A stretch of DNA of 64,000 nt, taken from positions 1 through 64,000 of the forward strand of contig JAOQAG010000004.1 in assembly GCA_025963715.1 (NCBI GenBank), in the 5' to 3' direction. Below the pieces are notes generated by a model. That model worked only from the letters and a program-made list of their open reading frames with translations. It did no database searches and was not told where the DNA came from. Made by a program: the position numbers and the translations under genes. Source of the DNA: Bacteroidota bacterium (GTDB lineage: Bacteria > Bacteroidota > Bacteroidia > 2-12-FULL-35-15). Of the stretch, positions 1 through 8,798 are shown in pieces. Position 1 is the stretch's first letter. Each line of letters begins with the position of its first letter.

Positions 1-104
1 AGGCGGAGGGTTAAAATGTCGAAGTGGGTTGGTCACTCTGAGCTTGTCGAAGAGTATGCGCAGGCCAACGCAGATGCTTCGACAGGCTCAGCATGACAAC
101 GCAC
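1..104. repeat. Dispersed ~100-bp repeat, copy 1
   Basis: aggcggag..ttaaaa..gaag.gggttggtcactctgagcttgtcgaagag...ttcgacaggctca, also at 7301-7404. Confidence 0.75.
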
Positions 105-236
105 AAAATGTCGCTTCGATTGCGTCAGTTCGAGCGGAGTCGAGAACGAACATTCATTTATCAGCAATCTTTTTCGATGACGATCAAATAAAAATCACAA
201 AAAATAAAAAAATTACTACTTAGAATTTATAACGAT

Positions 237-2287
237 ATGAAAAAACTTTGCTTTTTATTCATACTTCTTGCATTAAAAACAAATGCAAAAGACGTGGAAT
301 TAAAAACCACGATCACGGCAGTTACCGTTTTCCAAAGCGGTGCACAGGTAACACGAACAGGCTCGGTAAAAATTCCGCCCGGTGAATCGGAAATAAAAAT
401 TTCGGATGCCACTTCCTTGTTAAAAGAAGAAAGCATCCAGGTAAAGGGCGAAGGAAACTTTACCATTCTTTCTGTGAATCATCAGCTGAAGCTGGGCGAT
501 GCGGAAAATGAAAAAACAAAATGGGCGGAGCTGCAGGCAAAACAAAAAAGCCTGATGCAGCAAATGGAAGACCTGAGCGTGCACATCCAGGTATTAAATT
601 CGCAGGAAACTGCCATCCTCAATTTGAAAGATATTTCCACTGCTACAAAAGGAATTACCGTGGAACAGATCGGAAAAGCGCAGGAACTGGTGCACATCAA
701 GCTTATGGAAATTAAAACGGAAAAGTTAAAAGCTTCCCGTTTGATCCTGCAATTGTTTGACGAACACAAAACCGTGACGCAGCATTTGCTTGCATTAAAA
801 ACACCCAAACAAAATGTACGCTACGAGATCGTGATCAAAGTATCTGCAAAAACAGAAGTAAGCGGCGATTTTGTAGTGAGCTACATTGTGCCAAATGCAC
901 ACTGGTATCCAACGTATGATTTGCGTGTAAAAAGCGTGGCCGATCCGATGACCATCGAATACAAAGCAAACGTATCGCAGGAAAGCGGCGAGGACTGGAA
1001 CAACATCAAATTAAAATTATCTACCGGCGATCCCTCGCAATCTTCCGAAAAACCAAAGCTGGAAGCATGGTGGCTGTATCTCAACCATGCGTATGTACAG
1101 CCGCGTGCGCAAACTAATTTTTACCGTTATACGGATGCGCGCTTTACACACGTGAGCGGCACCATCATCAACACCGAAACCGGCGAACCGATCCCATGGT
1201 GCAGCGTAATGGTAAACGGCACACACATTGGAACCACTGCGGATGGCGACGGAAAATTTTCGATGGTGCTTCCGCAGAACGGCACGCAGCTAATGGTTTC
1301 GTCCATCGGTTACAATGCGCAAACCGTAACGGTAAACGAAAAAGACCTGACCGTAAAACTGGAGAAAAAAGAAACACCGATCAACGAAGTGGTGAAAACA
1401 GATTATGAAAAAGAATTAATGACCCTGGAAGCGCCTGTATTTAATACCGATTATGAGGGTGATCTTGTAAAACTGGATGTAGATGTAAATTCGCCCTACA
1501 CATGGGGATTCAGCGGCGGATCAGGCAATGGAAGTGTAGCAGCATACGGATCCTCTTCCTACAATGTTACCATTGATGCCGATACAAAATCGGGCAGCAC
1601 CGTAACCCGCGAAGAATACCAGATAATGGCAAATAAAGACAAAAACACGAACATGGTAACCACTACCAAAACACTCAACATTGTGAGCACCGAATTTTCG
1701 ATCGAAGAAAAATACACCATTCCTTCCGATCCGAAAAACATGACGGTAGCCATCCAAAGCATTCAAACGGATGCAAAATATCAATATTATTGTGCGCCCC
1801 GTTTGGATAAAGATGTATTCCTGACCGCGCAATTGGTAAACTGGGAGCAATATAATTTCCTGGAAGGACAAGCCAATGTGTTTTTCGAAGGAACATTTGT
1901 AGGCAATACCTTATTTGACACGCGCTATTTAGTAGACACGCTCGAAATTTCGCTGGGCCGCGATAAAGGAATTAAAGTGGAGCGTAAAAAATCGACCGAT
2001 TATAACAAAAGTCAGCTGGTAGGTAATGATAATATTGCTTACCGCGATTGGGACATTGTGGTACGGAATGCAAAACAGCAAGCCATCGATATTATTGTAG
2101 AAGATCAGTTCCCGGTATCCTCCGACAGCAAAATTGTGATCACGCAGGAAGAAAAAGCGATGGTAAATTAAATGAAACTACCGGAATTGTTTCCTGGCCG
2201 TTCAAGCTGGATCCTTCGGCCACCAAAAATTTGCAATTGAAATACAAAGTAAAATATCCAAAAGGGAATTTTGTAGGATTGGATTAG
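237..2287 (+). CDS. DUF4139 / MuiA-family protein with an inserted carboxypeptidase-regulatory-like domain; apparent frameshift near 2152-2165
   Basis: ORF 237-2171 has a signal peptide, a DUF4139-type N-terminus (TAVTVFQSGAQVTRTG...) and an internal VSGTIINTETGEPIPWCSVMVNGTHIGTTAD segment. The expected C-terminus (SDGKLNETTGIVSWPFKLDPSATKNLQLKYKVKYPKGNFVGLD) continues in another frame to 2287. Confidence 0.8.
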
Positions 2288-2385
2288 GGGAGAAGGCGAA
2301 ATGCGGAAGTTCCGGTTCGGAAGTTTGCTGTGTGTGATCAAAGTAATTTTTTTTCAATTAAAAGAATTACACAGGTAAAAAATGT

Positions 2386-2440
2386 GTGCAGGCGCGTTGT
2401 TTCAACGTGCCTTTTTATTGTAGGGCATTCTGCCCTTCTC
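2386..2440. repeat. Diverged half-copy of the 117-bp element
   Basis: gtgcaggcgcgttgtttcaacgtgcctttttattgtagggcattctgcccttctc resembles the left half of copy A. Confidence 0.55.
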
Positions 2441-2490
2441 ATTTATTTAACTTATCAAATCATAAATAAAAAAGGATCTCAGCCTATCAA

Positions 2491-2520
2491 CTGTCATCCC
2501 GCAATGTTGCGGGATGACAG
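2491..2520. repeat. REP-like perfect palindrome
   Basis: ctgtcatcccgcaa-tg-ttgcgggatgacag. Confidence 0.85.
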
Positions 2521-2757
2521 CTTCGTAAAATGACTGTGATCCATATAAATCCGTTTCATCCGCAACATCCGCGTTCCATCACACGCAGATTAGTATATTA
2601 GTCCCGCACGTGCGGGATTGGTATTTAGTAGATAGCGGCTCCGGATTTGTAATTCGTACCCCAAAATCCAAACTTCATCCCCGTAGAAATTATTACCCGG
2701 CTAAATTAAGAAACTCAGATGCAACCTTCCTGATCAATTGTCGATCTTTGCGGTATT

Positions 2758-2843
2758 GACCACAAAACAAACCGCAATATTTTTATAGATTTTATACATA
2801 GACCACAAAACAAACCGCAATATTTTTATAGATTTTATACATA
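2758..2843. repeat. Perfect 43-bp tandem duplication upstream of adhesin gene
   Basis: gaccacaaaacaaaccgcaatatttttatagattttatacata occurs twice back to back (2758-2800, 2801-2843). Confidence 0.97.
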
Positions 2844-2863
2844 ATTAAGCAATTTCAATCTAC

Positions 2864-5800
2864 ATGAAAAAAATAATTACTTATTTCAGCGTCATTTTTA
2901 CAATGGCTTGTATCCCGGCTTTCGGCCAATATCAGATCAATGGAAATGCCAGCGATCTTGGCGGCGGCTGTTACGAATTAACGCCAAACATAGGCGCCCA
3001 GGCCGGTTCTGTCTGGAACACCAACGTGATCAGCTTGTCGCAACCCTTTGATTTTACTTTTAATGTTTTTTTAGGCTGTGATGATGCCGGGGCAGATGGG
3101 ATCTGTTTCGGGTTACAACCTTTGGGAACCACCATCGGTTCATCCGGTAACGGAATGGGAATGGGCGGCGTAAGTCCCTCACTGGGTATTTTCATCGATA
3201 CCTACCAAAATATAAGTCCGGATAACGACCCCGCTTACGATCACATTTCCATGAATGCCAATGGAGATGTAAACCATACCACGGCCAACAACCTTGCAGG
3301 CCCGGTGCAGGCAAGCGATGTTTCTGCCGATATTGAAGATTGCTCCTACCACACCATGCGTGTGCAGTGGGATCCTGTAACGCAAACCTACCAGGTATGG
3401 ATCGATGGCGTATTGCGATTAAGCTACACCGGCGACATCATTAACACTATTTTTGGTGGAAACCCAAATGTATACTGGGGTTTCACCGGCTCTACCGGCG
3501 GACTAACCAACGAGCAAAGCTTCTGTATTTTAATGGCCGCTAATTTTGCAGCGCCACCGGTATGTGCAGGCACAGTTACCACCTTTACTGATCAATCCAA
3601 CAGCGGTTCCACCGTTACCAACTGGTCATGGGATTTTGGCGACGGCACGCCTGTATTTTCAGGAAGTACAGCCGCTACCTTTCAAAATCCGACACATACA
3701 TACGCAGCAGCAGGAACCTACAATGCACTCGAAACCATCAGCAGCTCGGCAGGCAGCAGCACCATTTCACATACTGTAATCGTATTGCCACCACCTTCGG
3801 TTACAGCAAGCGGCGGAACTTCACTTTGTTCCAGCCAAACGATAAATCTTTCGGGAACTGTAAGCGGGCCATCCAATACGCCTTTGAGCTTTACAAGCAC
3901 GGGAAGTAATTCCAACGTAGCCATTGCGGATAACGGCGTGCCTTTCGGCTGGACCGGAACCGGCGGTACATTTGCCACTTCCAACATTCCCGTTACCGGA
4001 TTAAATGCAGGCTGGTCGTTAACCAGCATCACATTTAACATTACCCATACCTTCGACGGCGATTTGATCGGTTACCTGTTCGATCCCTGCGGCAACAGCA
4101 TTCAACTCATCAGCAGCACCGGTGGTGCAGGCGATAATTTTACAAATACTACATTTACTCCCGGTGCTACTACCGGCATTGGAACTGCAACAGCACCGTT
4201 CAACGGTACGTTTGTTCCAATGGGTGGAGCAGCAGCATGGAATGCATTCATTACGGCAAGCGCCAGCTGCGCTTCTGCAAACGGAACCTGGTCGTTTCAC
4301 GTAGGTGATAAAGCCGGTGCCGATGTGGGAACAATCGTTAACTGGAGCATTATCTTCAGCAATCCAACCAGCCCTACTTACGTATGGGCGCCTACTGCGG
4401 GCATGACCAATTCCACTACTCTTAATCCATCTGTTACTCCAACAGCCACCACCACGTATACCTTAACAGCATCCAATTCATTGGGATGCAGCAGCACCGC
4501 AACCACTACGATCACTATCACTCCGGGGCCTTCATTGGCAATTACCAACCCGGCGGCGGTATGCGCACCGGGCTTTGTTGACCTTACCCTGCCTGCTGTA
4601 ACTGCGGGAAGCACAGGCGGCGGAACGTTATCGTATTATACAGACAATACCGCTACCACACCGCTTACCTCACCAAATGCAGTAACTACAAGCGGAACGT
4701 ATTACATTACAACCAGTGTAGGCGGTGGTTGTTCCGATACAGCAGCAGTAACAGTAACCGTGAGCCCTGCACCAACATTAACCATTACCAACCCGGCACC
4801 GGTTTGTGCTCCAAACAGCATCGACCTTACTGCAGCAGCAGTAACGGCCGGAAGCACCGGCAGCGGAACATTATCCTATTATTCGGATGCGGCAGGAACC
4901 ACGCCATTGCCAACACCAAACGCAATGACCGCAAGCGGTACCTATTACATTGAAAGCGCCATTGGCAGCTGTAACGATATCGAACCGGTTACCATTACTA
5001 TTAATCCGGCACCTTCATTAGTAATCACCAATCCACCGGCTATCTGCGGAAGCGGCAGCATTGATTTAACAGCACCGGCTGTAACCAGCGGCAGTACAGG
5101 TAGCGGAACATTAACGTATTATACTGACAGTACAGCAACTACACCACTCTCTTCGCCAAATGCAGTTACTACGGGCGGTACATATTATATTGAAAGTACC
5201 GTTGGTTCCTGTACGGATATTAAGCCGGTTACAGTAGTGATCAGCCCTGCTCCTACACTCGCCATTACAAATCCGGCAGCAGTTTGCGCGCCGGGCAGTA
5301 TTGATCTGACAGCACCTGCAGTAACAGCAGGCAGCACAGGCGGCGGAACGCTGGCATATTATACGGATGCTGCTGCAACCACACCATTGGCATCACCATC
5401 GGCTGTGACCAGCAGCGGAACCTATTATATACAAAGCACCATCGGTTCCTGCAGCGATCTTGCAGCCGTTACCGTAACTGTAAATCCGGCGCCTTCACTG
5501 GTGGTTACAAACCCGGCAGCAGTGTGCGGACCGGCAAGTATTGATTTAACGTTACCTGCTGTAACAGCAGGCAGTACAGGCAGCGGAACATTAACGTATT
5601 ATACCGATGCGGGAGCAACCACAACATTATCGTCGCCAGCGGCAGTAACTGCAAGCGGTACGTATTATATTGAAAGCACGCTTGGTTCCTGCAGCGATAT
5701 TGAAGCGGTAACGGTAACCATTAACCCTACACCGTCACTGGTAATAACAAATCCGGCAGCAGTATGCGGCCCTGCAAGCATTGATTTAACAGCTGCAGCG

Positions 5801-7225
5801 GTAACAGCGGGCAGCACAGGCGGTGGCACATTGGCATATTATACCGATGCAAGCGCTACTACTCCATTGGCATCTCCTTCTGCAGTGACCAGCAGCGGAA
5901 CGTATTACATTCAAAGCAGCAACGGCGCTTGCGCTGATGTGGATGCAGTAACTGTTACCATCAACACCACTCCATCACTGGTAATTACAAGTCCGGCAGC
6001 AATTTGCGGCCCGGGAAGTATTGATATCACAACAGCTGCAATCACCGCAGGAAGCACCGGCGGCGGCACGTTAACCTATTATACCGATGCAGGTGCAACT
6101 ACTACACTGGCTTCGCCAACTGCGGTAAGCACCAGCGGTACGTATTACATTGAAAGCACACTTGGCTCCTGCAGCGATGTTGCAGCCGTTACAGTAACAA
6201 TTAATACAACACCATCACTAACCATCACCAACCCTGCGGCGGTGTGTGCACCGGCAAGCATCAACTTAACATCATCGGCTGTAACAGCAGGCAGTACAGG
6301 TGCCGGAACATTATCGTACTGGACCAATTCAACAGCAACCAGTCCCTTAGCATCACCGGGAACGGTTACCAGCAGCGGCACGTATTACATCCAAAGCAGC
6401 AATGGTGCCTGCTCGGATCTGGAACCGGTAACGGTTGTGATCAATGCGCCACCGGTTGCAAATGCAGGAAGCGATATGACCATTGCCTGCGGCACAAGCA
6501 GCATCAGCCTGGACGGCAGCGGATCAAGTACAGGCGCTACCATTACTTATAACTGGACAACTACGGGCGGGCACATTCTTTCCGGCGCTACCACTACAGC
6601 TCCTGCAGTGGATCAGTCCGGCGTTTATACCATCACGGTAATAAATACAAGCACGGGATGTTCGGCAAACAACACAGTAAATGTAACCGTCACCACCACT
6701 CCTGTTGCAGCGTTCACGGCAAGCCCGTCGTCCGGAACAGCGCCATTGATTGTTAATTTCACCAACAACAGCACCAATGCTACTGTATATGGCTGGACGT
6801 TTGGCGACGGTACAACTTCCACGCTCTCCGATCCGAATTATACGTACATGCAAACCGGCGATTACCAGGTGTGTTTGATCGCAGCTAACGGAGCCTGTGT
6901 GGATACCAGCTGTACACGCATTGAAGTGAGCAAAGATTTTGCATTTGCATTGCCGAATATTTTTACACCAAACGGCGATGGCAGCAATGATATTTTCAAA
7001 CCGATCATTGCAGAAGGCATTACTTCTTTTAACGGCGTGATCTACGATCGCTGGGGATTAAAATTATTTGAATGGAACAGCGTGACCAGCGGATGGGACG
7101 GACAAACAAAATCCGGCGCACACTCACCCGACGGAACTTATTATTACATCATCAAAGTAGCAGGATCGGATGCGAAAGAACACGAGTACACCGGTTATGT
7201 GACGCTTTTGAGTGAAGGAAAATAA
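2864..7225 (+). CDS. Secreted adhesin-like protein: lectin-like N-terminus, PKD domains, P-domain-like segment, 8 Ig-like repeats, gliding motility-associated C-terminal (T9SS type B) domain
   Basis: 1453 aa ORF with signal peptide; PKD motifs (WSWDFGDGTPVFSG); C-terminus IFTPNGDGSNDIFKP...YDRWGLKLFEW...GTYYYIIKV typical of CHU_C. Confidence 0.9.
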   Translation: MKKIITYFSVIFTMACIPAFGQYQINGNASDLGGGCYELTPNIGAQAGSVWNTNVISLSQPFDFTFNVFLGCDDAGADGICFGLQPLGTTIGSSGNGMGMGGVSPSLGIFIDTYQNISPDNDPAYDHISMNANGDVNHTTANNLAGPVQASDVSADIEDCSYHTMRVQWDPVTQTYQVWIDGVLRLSYTGDIINTIFGGNPNVYWGFTGSTGGLTNEQSFCILMAANFAAPPVCAGTVTTFTDQSNSGSTVTNWSWDFGDGTPVFSGSTAATFQNPTHTYAAAGTYNALETISSSAGSSTISHTVIVLPPPSVTASGGTSLCSSQTINLSGTVSGPSNTPLSFTSTGSNSNVAIADNGVPFGWTGTGGTFATSNIPVTGLNAGWSLTSITFNITHTFDGDLIGYLFDPCGNSIQLISSTGGAGDNFTNTTFTPGATTGIGTATAPFNGTFVPMGGAAAWNAFITASASCASANGTWSFHVGDKAGADVGTIVNWSIIFSNPTSPTYVWAPTAGMTNSTTLNPSVTPTATTTYTLTASNSLGCSSTATTTITITPGPSLAITNPAAVCAPGFVDLTLPAVTAGSTGGGTLSYYTDNTATTPLTSPNAVTTSGTYYITTSVGGGCSDTAAVTVTVSPAPTLTITNPAPVCAPNSIDLTAAAVTAGSTGSGTLSYYSDAAGTTPLPTPNAMTASGTYYIESAIGSCNDIEPVTITINPAPSLVITNPPAICGSGSIDLTAPAVTSGSTGSGTLTYYTDSTATTPLSSPNAVTTGGTYYIESTVGSCTDIKPVTVVISPAPTLAITNPAAVCAPGSIDLTAPAVTAGSTGGGTLAYYTDAAATTPLASPSAVTSSGTYYIQSTIGSCSDLAAVTVTVNPAPSLVVTNPAAVCGPASIDLTLPAVTAGSTGSGTLTYYTDAGATTTLSSPAAVTASGTYYIESTLGSCSDIEAVTVTINPTPSLVITNPAAVCGPASIDLTAAAVTAGSTGGGTLAYYTDASATTPLASPSAVTSSGTYYIQSSNGACADVDAVTVTINTTPSLVITSPAAICGPGSIDITTAAITAGSTGGGTLTYYTDAGATTTLASPTAVSTSGTYYIESTLGSCSDVAAVTVTINTTPSLTITNPAAVCAPASINLTSSAVTAGSTGAGTLSYWTNSTATSPLASPGTVTSSGTYYIQSSNGACSDLEPVTVVINAPPVANAGSDMTIACGTSSISLDGSGSSTGATITYNWTTTGGHILSGATTTAPAVDQSGVYTITVINTSTGCSANNTVNVTVTTTPVAAFTASPSSGTAPLIVNFTNNSTNATVYGWTFGDGTTSTLSDPNYTYMQTGDYQVCLIAANGACVDTSCTRIEVSKDFAFALPNIFTPNGDGSNDIFKPIIAEGITSFNGVIYDRWGLKLFEWNSVTSGWDGQTKSGAHSPDGTYYYIIKVAGSDAKEHEYTGYVTLLSEGK
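4529..6450 (+). repeat. 8 tandem ~240-bp repeats encoding Ig-like ~80-aa modules
   Basis: PSLxITNPAAVCxPxSIDLTxxAVTAGSTGxGTLxYYTDxxATTPLxSPxAVTxSGTYYIxSxxGSCxDxxxVTVTINP repeats eight times; successive copies of attaccaacc are spaced 243/240 bp. Confidence 0.95.
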
Positions 7226-7244
7226 TTTTTGAAATTTATTTTTG

Positions 7245-7276
7245 AAAGGCCGGAATTATTTTCCGGCCTTTTTTTG
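7245..7276 (+). terminator. Rho-independent terminator after the 1453-aa adhesin
   Basis: aaaggccggaattattttccggccttttttt stem-loop plus T-run. Confidence 0.85.
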
Positions 7277-7300
7277 TGATGTGTCACAATTATTCTTGTG

Positions 7301-7404
7301 AGGCGGAGTATTAAAACGTAGAAGCGGGTTGGTCACTCTGAGCTTGTCGAAGAGCGCACGAAAGCCTGCCCACATGTTTCGACAGGCTCAACACAACGCG
7401 CAAA
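7301..7404. repeat. Dispersed ~100-bp repeat, copy 2
   Basis: Same consensus and orientation as 1-104. Confidence 0.75.
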
Positions 7405-7409
7405 AGAAA

Positions 7410-7524
7410 GCCACAGATTCACAGATTTTTTTGTTAAGAATTAAATTACACAGAAAAAACCGCTGCGCGATTTTGAAACAATTCGTATAATTCTAATTGT
7501 CTTTTTAATCTGTGAATCTGTGGC
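7410..7524. repeat. 115-bp MITE-like element with 18-bp perfect terminal inverted repeats
   Basis: gccacagattcacagatt (7410-7427) and aatctgtgaatctgtggc (7507-7524). Confidence 0.75.
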
Positions 7525-7626
7525 TACCATCGCAGGTTCCATCCTCTTAAATCTCATTGTTAAAAAACAAGCGCAGAAGTTAATAACAGTTGTACCATTA
7601 TTCCTGTAAATTCAGTTCCTTTGCAT

Positions 7627-8460
7627 ATGTCCCTTTTTATTACCTCGTTAAATTCCGGAAGCAATGGAAATGCTTATTACATAGGCAATCAAAGCGAAGC
7701 CATTTTGGTGGATGCCGGTATTTCCTGCAGGGAAACCGAGCGGCGCATGGAACGTTTGGGATTATCGATGGAACGGGTCAAAGCCATTTTTATTTCGCAT
7801 GAGCATGGCGATCACATTCGCGGTGTATCCGTACTTTCAAAAAAATATAATTTGCCGGTATACATTACACCGGCCACATTAAAAAACAGCGGCTTTAAAC
7901 TAGCCGATGAGCTTAACAAAAACTTTACCGCAGGCGAATCCATTGCTATCGGCGAATTACAGGTCACACCTTTTAAAAAATTTCACGATGCATCCGATCC
8001 GCACAGTTTTATTGTAGAAAGCAAAGGTATTAAGATCGGCGTGTTTACAGATTTAGGTGTGGTATGCCCGGAGCTGAGTCATTATTTTAAACAATGCCAC
8101 GCTGCTTTTCTGGAAGCCAATTACGACGAAAACATGCTGGAGAACGGCCGTTATCCATTTCATTTAAAAAACAGGATCCGTAACGGACAGGGGCATTTAT
8201 CCAACAAACAGGCACTGGAGCTTGTTTTAAAACACAAGCCCGCATTCATGAGCCACCTGCTGTTATCTCACCTTTCAAAAAATAATAATTCGCCCGGACT
8301 GGTATATGAATTGTTTTTGCAAAATGCCGGAAACACCCACATTGTTATCGCTTCCCGCGATGAAGAAACAAATGTTTTTGAGATCACGGATAATTTTGCT
8401 CCTGCTCCTATTCAGAAAAAAAGAGTGATGGTACCGGCGGTGCAGATGTCGCTGTTTTAG
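7627..8460 (+). CDS. MBL-fold metallo-hydrolase (WalJ/YycJ-like)
   Basis: MSLFITSLNSGSNGNAYYIGN and HEHGDHIRGV metal-binding motif; tracked ORF starts at 7621, an alternative ATG is at 7627. Confidence 0.85.
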   Translation: MSLFITSLNSGSNGNAYYIGNQSEAILVDAGISCRETERRMERLGLSMERVKAIFISHEHGDHIRGVSVLSKKYNLPVYITPATLKNSGFKLADELNKNFTAGESIAIGELQVTPFKKFHDASDPHSFIVESKGIKIGVFTDLGVVCPELSHYFKQCHAAFLEANYDENMLENGRYPFHLKNRIRNGQGHLSNKQALELVLKHKPAFMSHLLLSHLSKNNNSPGLVYELFLQNAGNTHIVIASRDEETNVFEITDNFAPAPIQKKRVMVPAVQMSLF

Positions 8461-8566
8461 GAAATAAGAAGCAATAGATCAGATTCAAGAGTCAAACAAT
8501 CCTGATGGATGCGGTGTGAGAAATCTTTATTTGAATCAAATGCTCTTTGGAAACTGTCATCCCCTT

Positions 8567-8683
8567 CGCAGGCGCGAGTGTCCCAACGTGCCTTTTTATT
8601 TTTAGAGCGTCCCGCTCTTATGTATTTTAGTAATGGCAAGATGCCATAAAATAGTTTGGCACGTTGGGACACTCGCGCCTGCG
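8567..8683. mobile_element. MITE-like palindromic element, copy A (117 bp)
   Basis: 26-bp perfect terminal inverted repeats cgcaggcgcgagtgtcccaacgtgcc / ggcacgttgggacactcgcgcctgcg; near-identical inverted copy at 27613-27729. Confidence 0.8.
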
Positions 8684-8694
8684 CACAAAAAAAA

Positions 8695-8739
8695 CCTGTC
8701 AGGGTTTCAAACCCTTGAAGGGTTCGAAACCCTGACAGG
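8695..8739. repeat. 45-bp palindrome
   Basis: cctgtcagggtttc ... gaaaccctgacagg with inner aacccttgaagggtt. Confidence 0.85.
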
Positions 8740-8798
8740 GGAAGTTCTTTTAAACATACAGCAAACACGCAGATTAGTATATTCGTATTGATTGGTAT

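Noticed and set aside
29-223. 64-aa ORF at window start
   Set aside because: Runs through the gagcttgtcgaag / cttcgacaggctca repeat; its translation (LRQAQHD) is a known type of artefact from such repeats.
2330-2533. 67-aa ORF
   Set aside because: Spans the half MITE copy and a REP palindrome; not protein-like.
4529-6450. Noncoding repeat or CRISPR-like structure
   Set aside because: Repeats stay in frame and encode a clear Ig-like module.
8457-8768. 103-aa minus-strand ORF
   Set aside because: Consists of the 117-bp MITE-like element and adjacent 45-bp palindrome; no coding signature.
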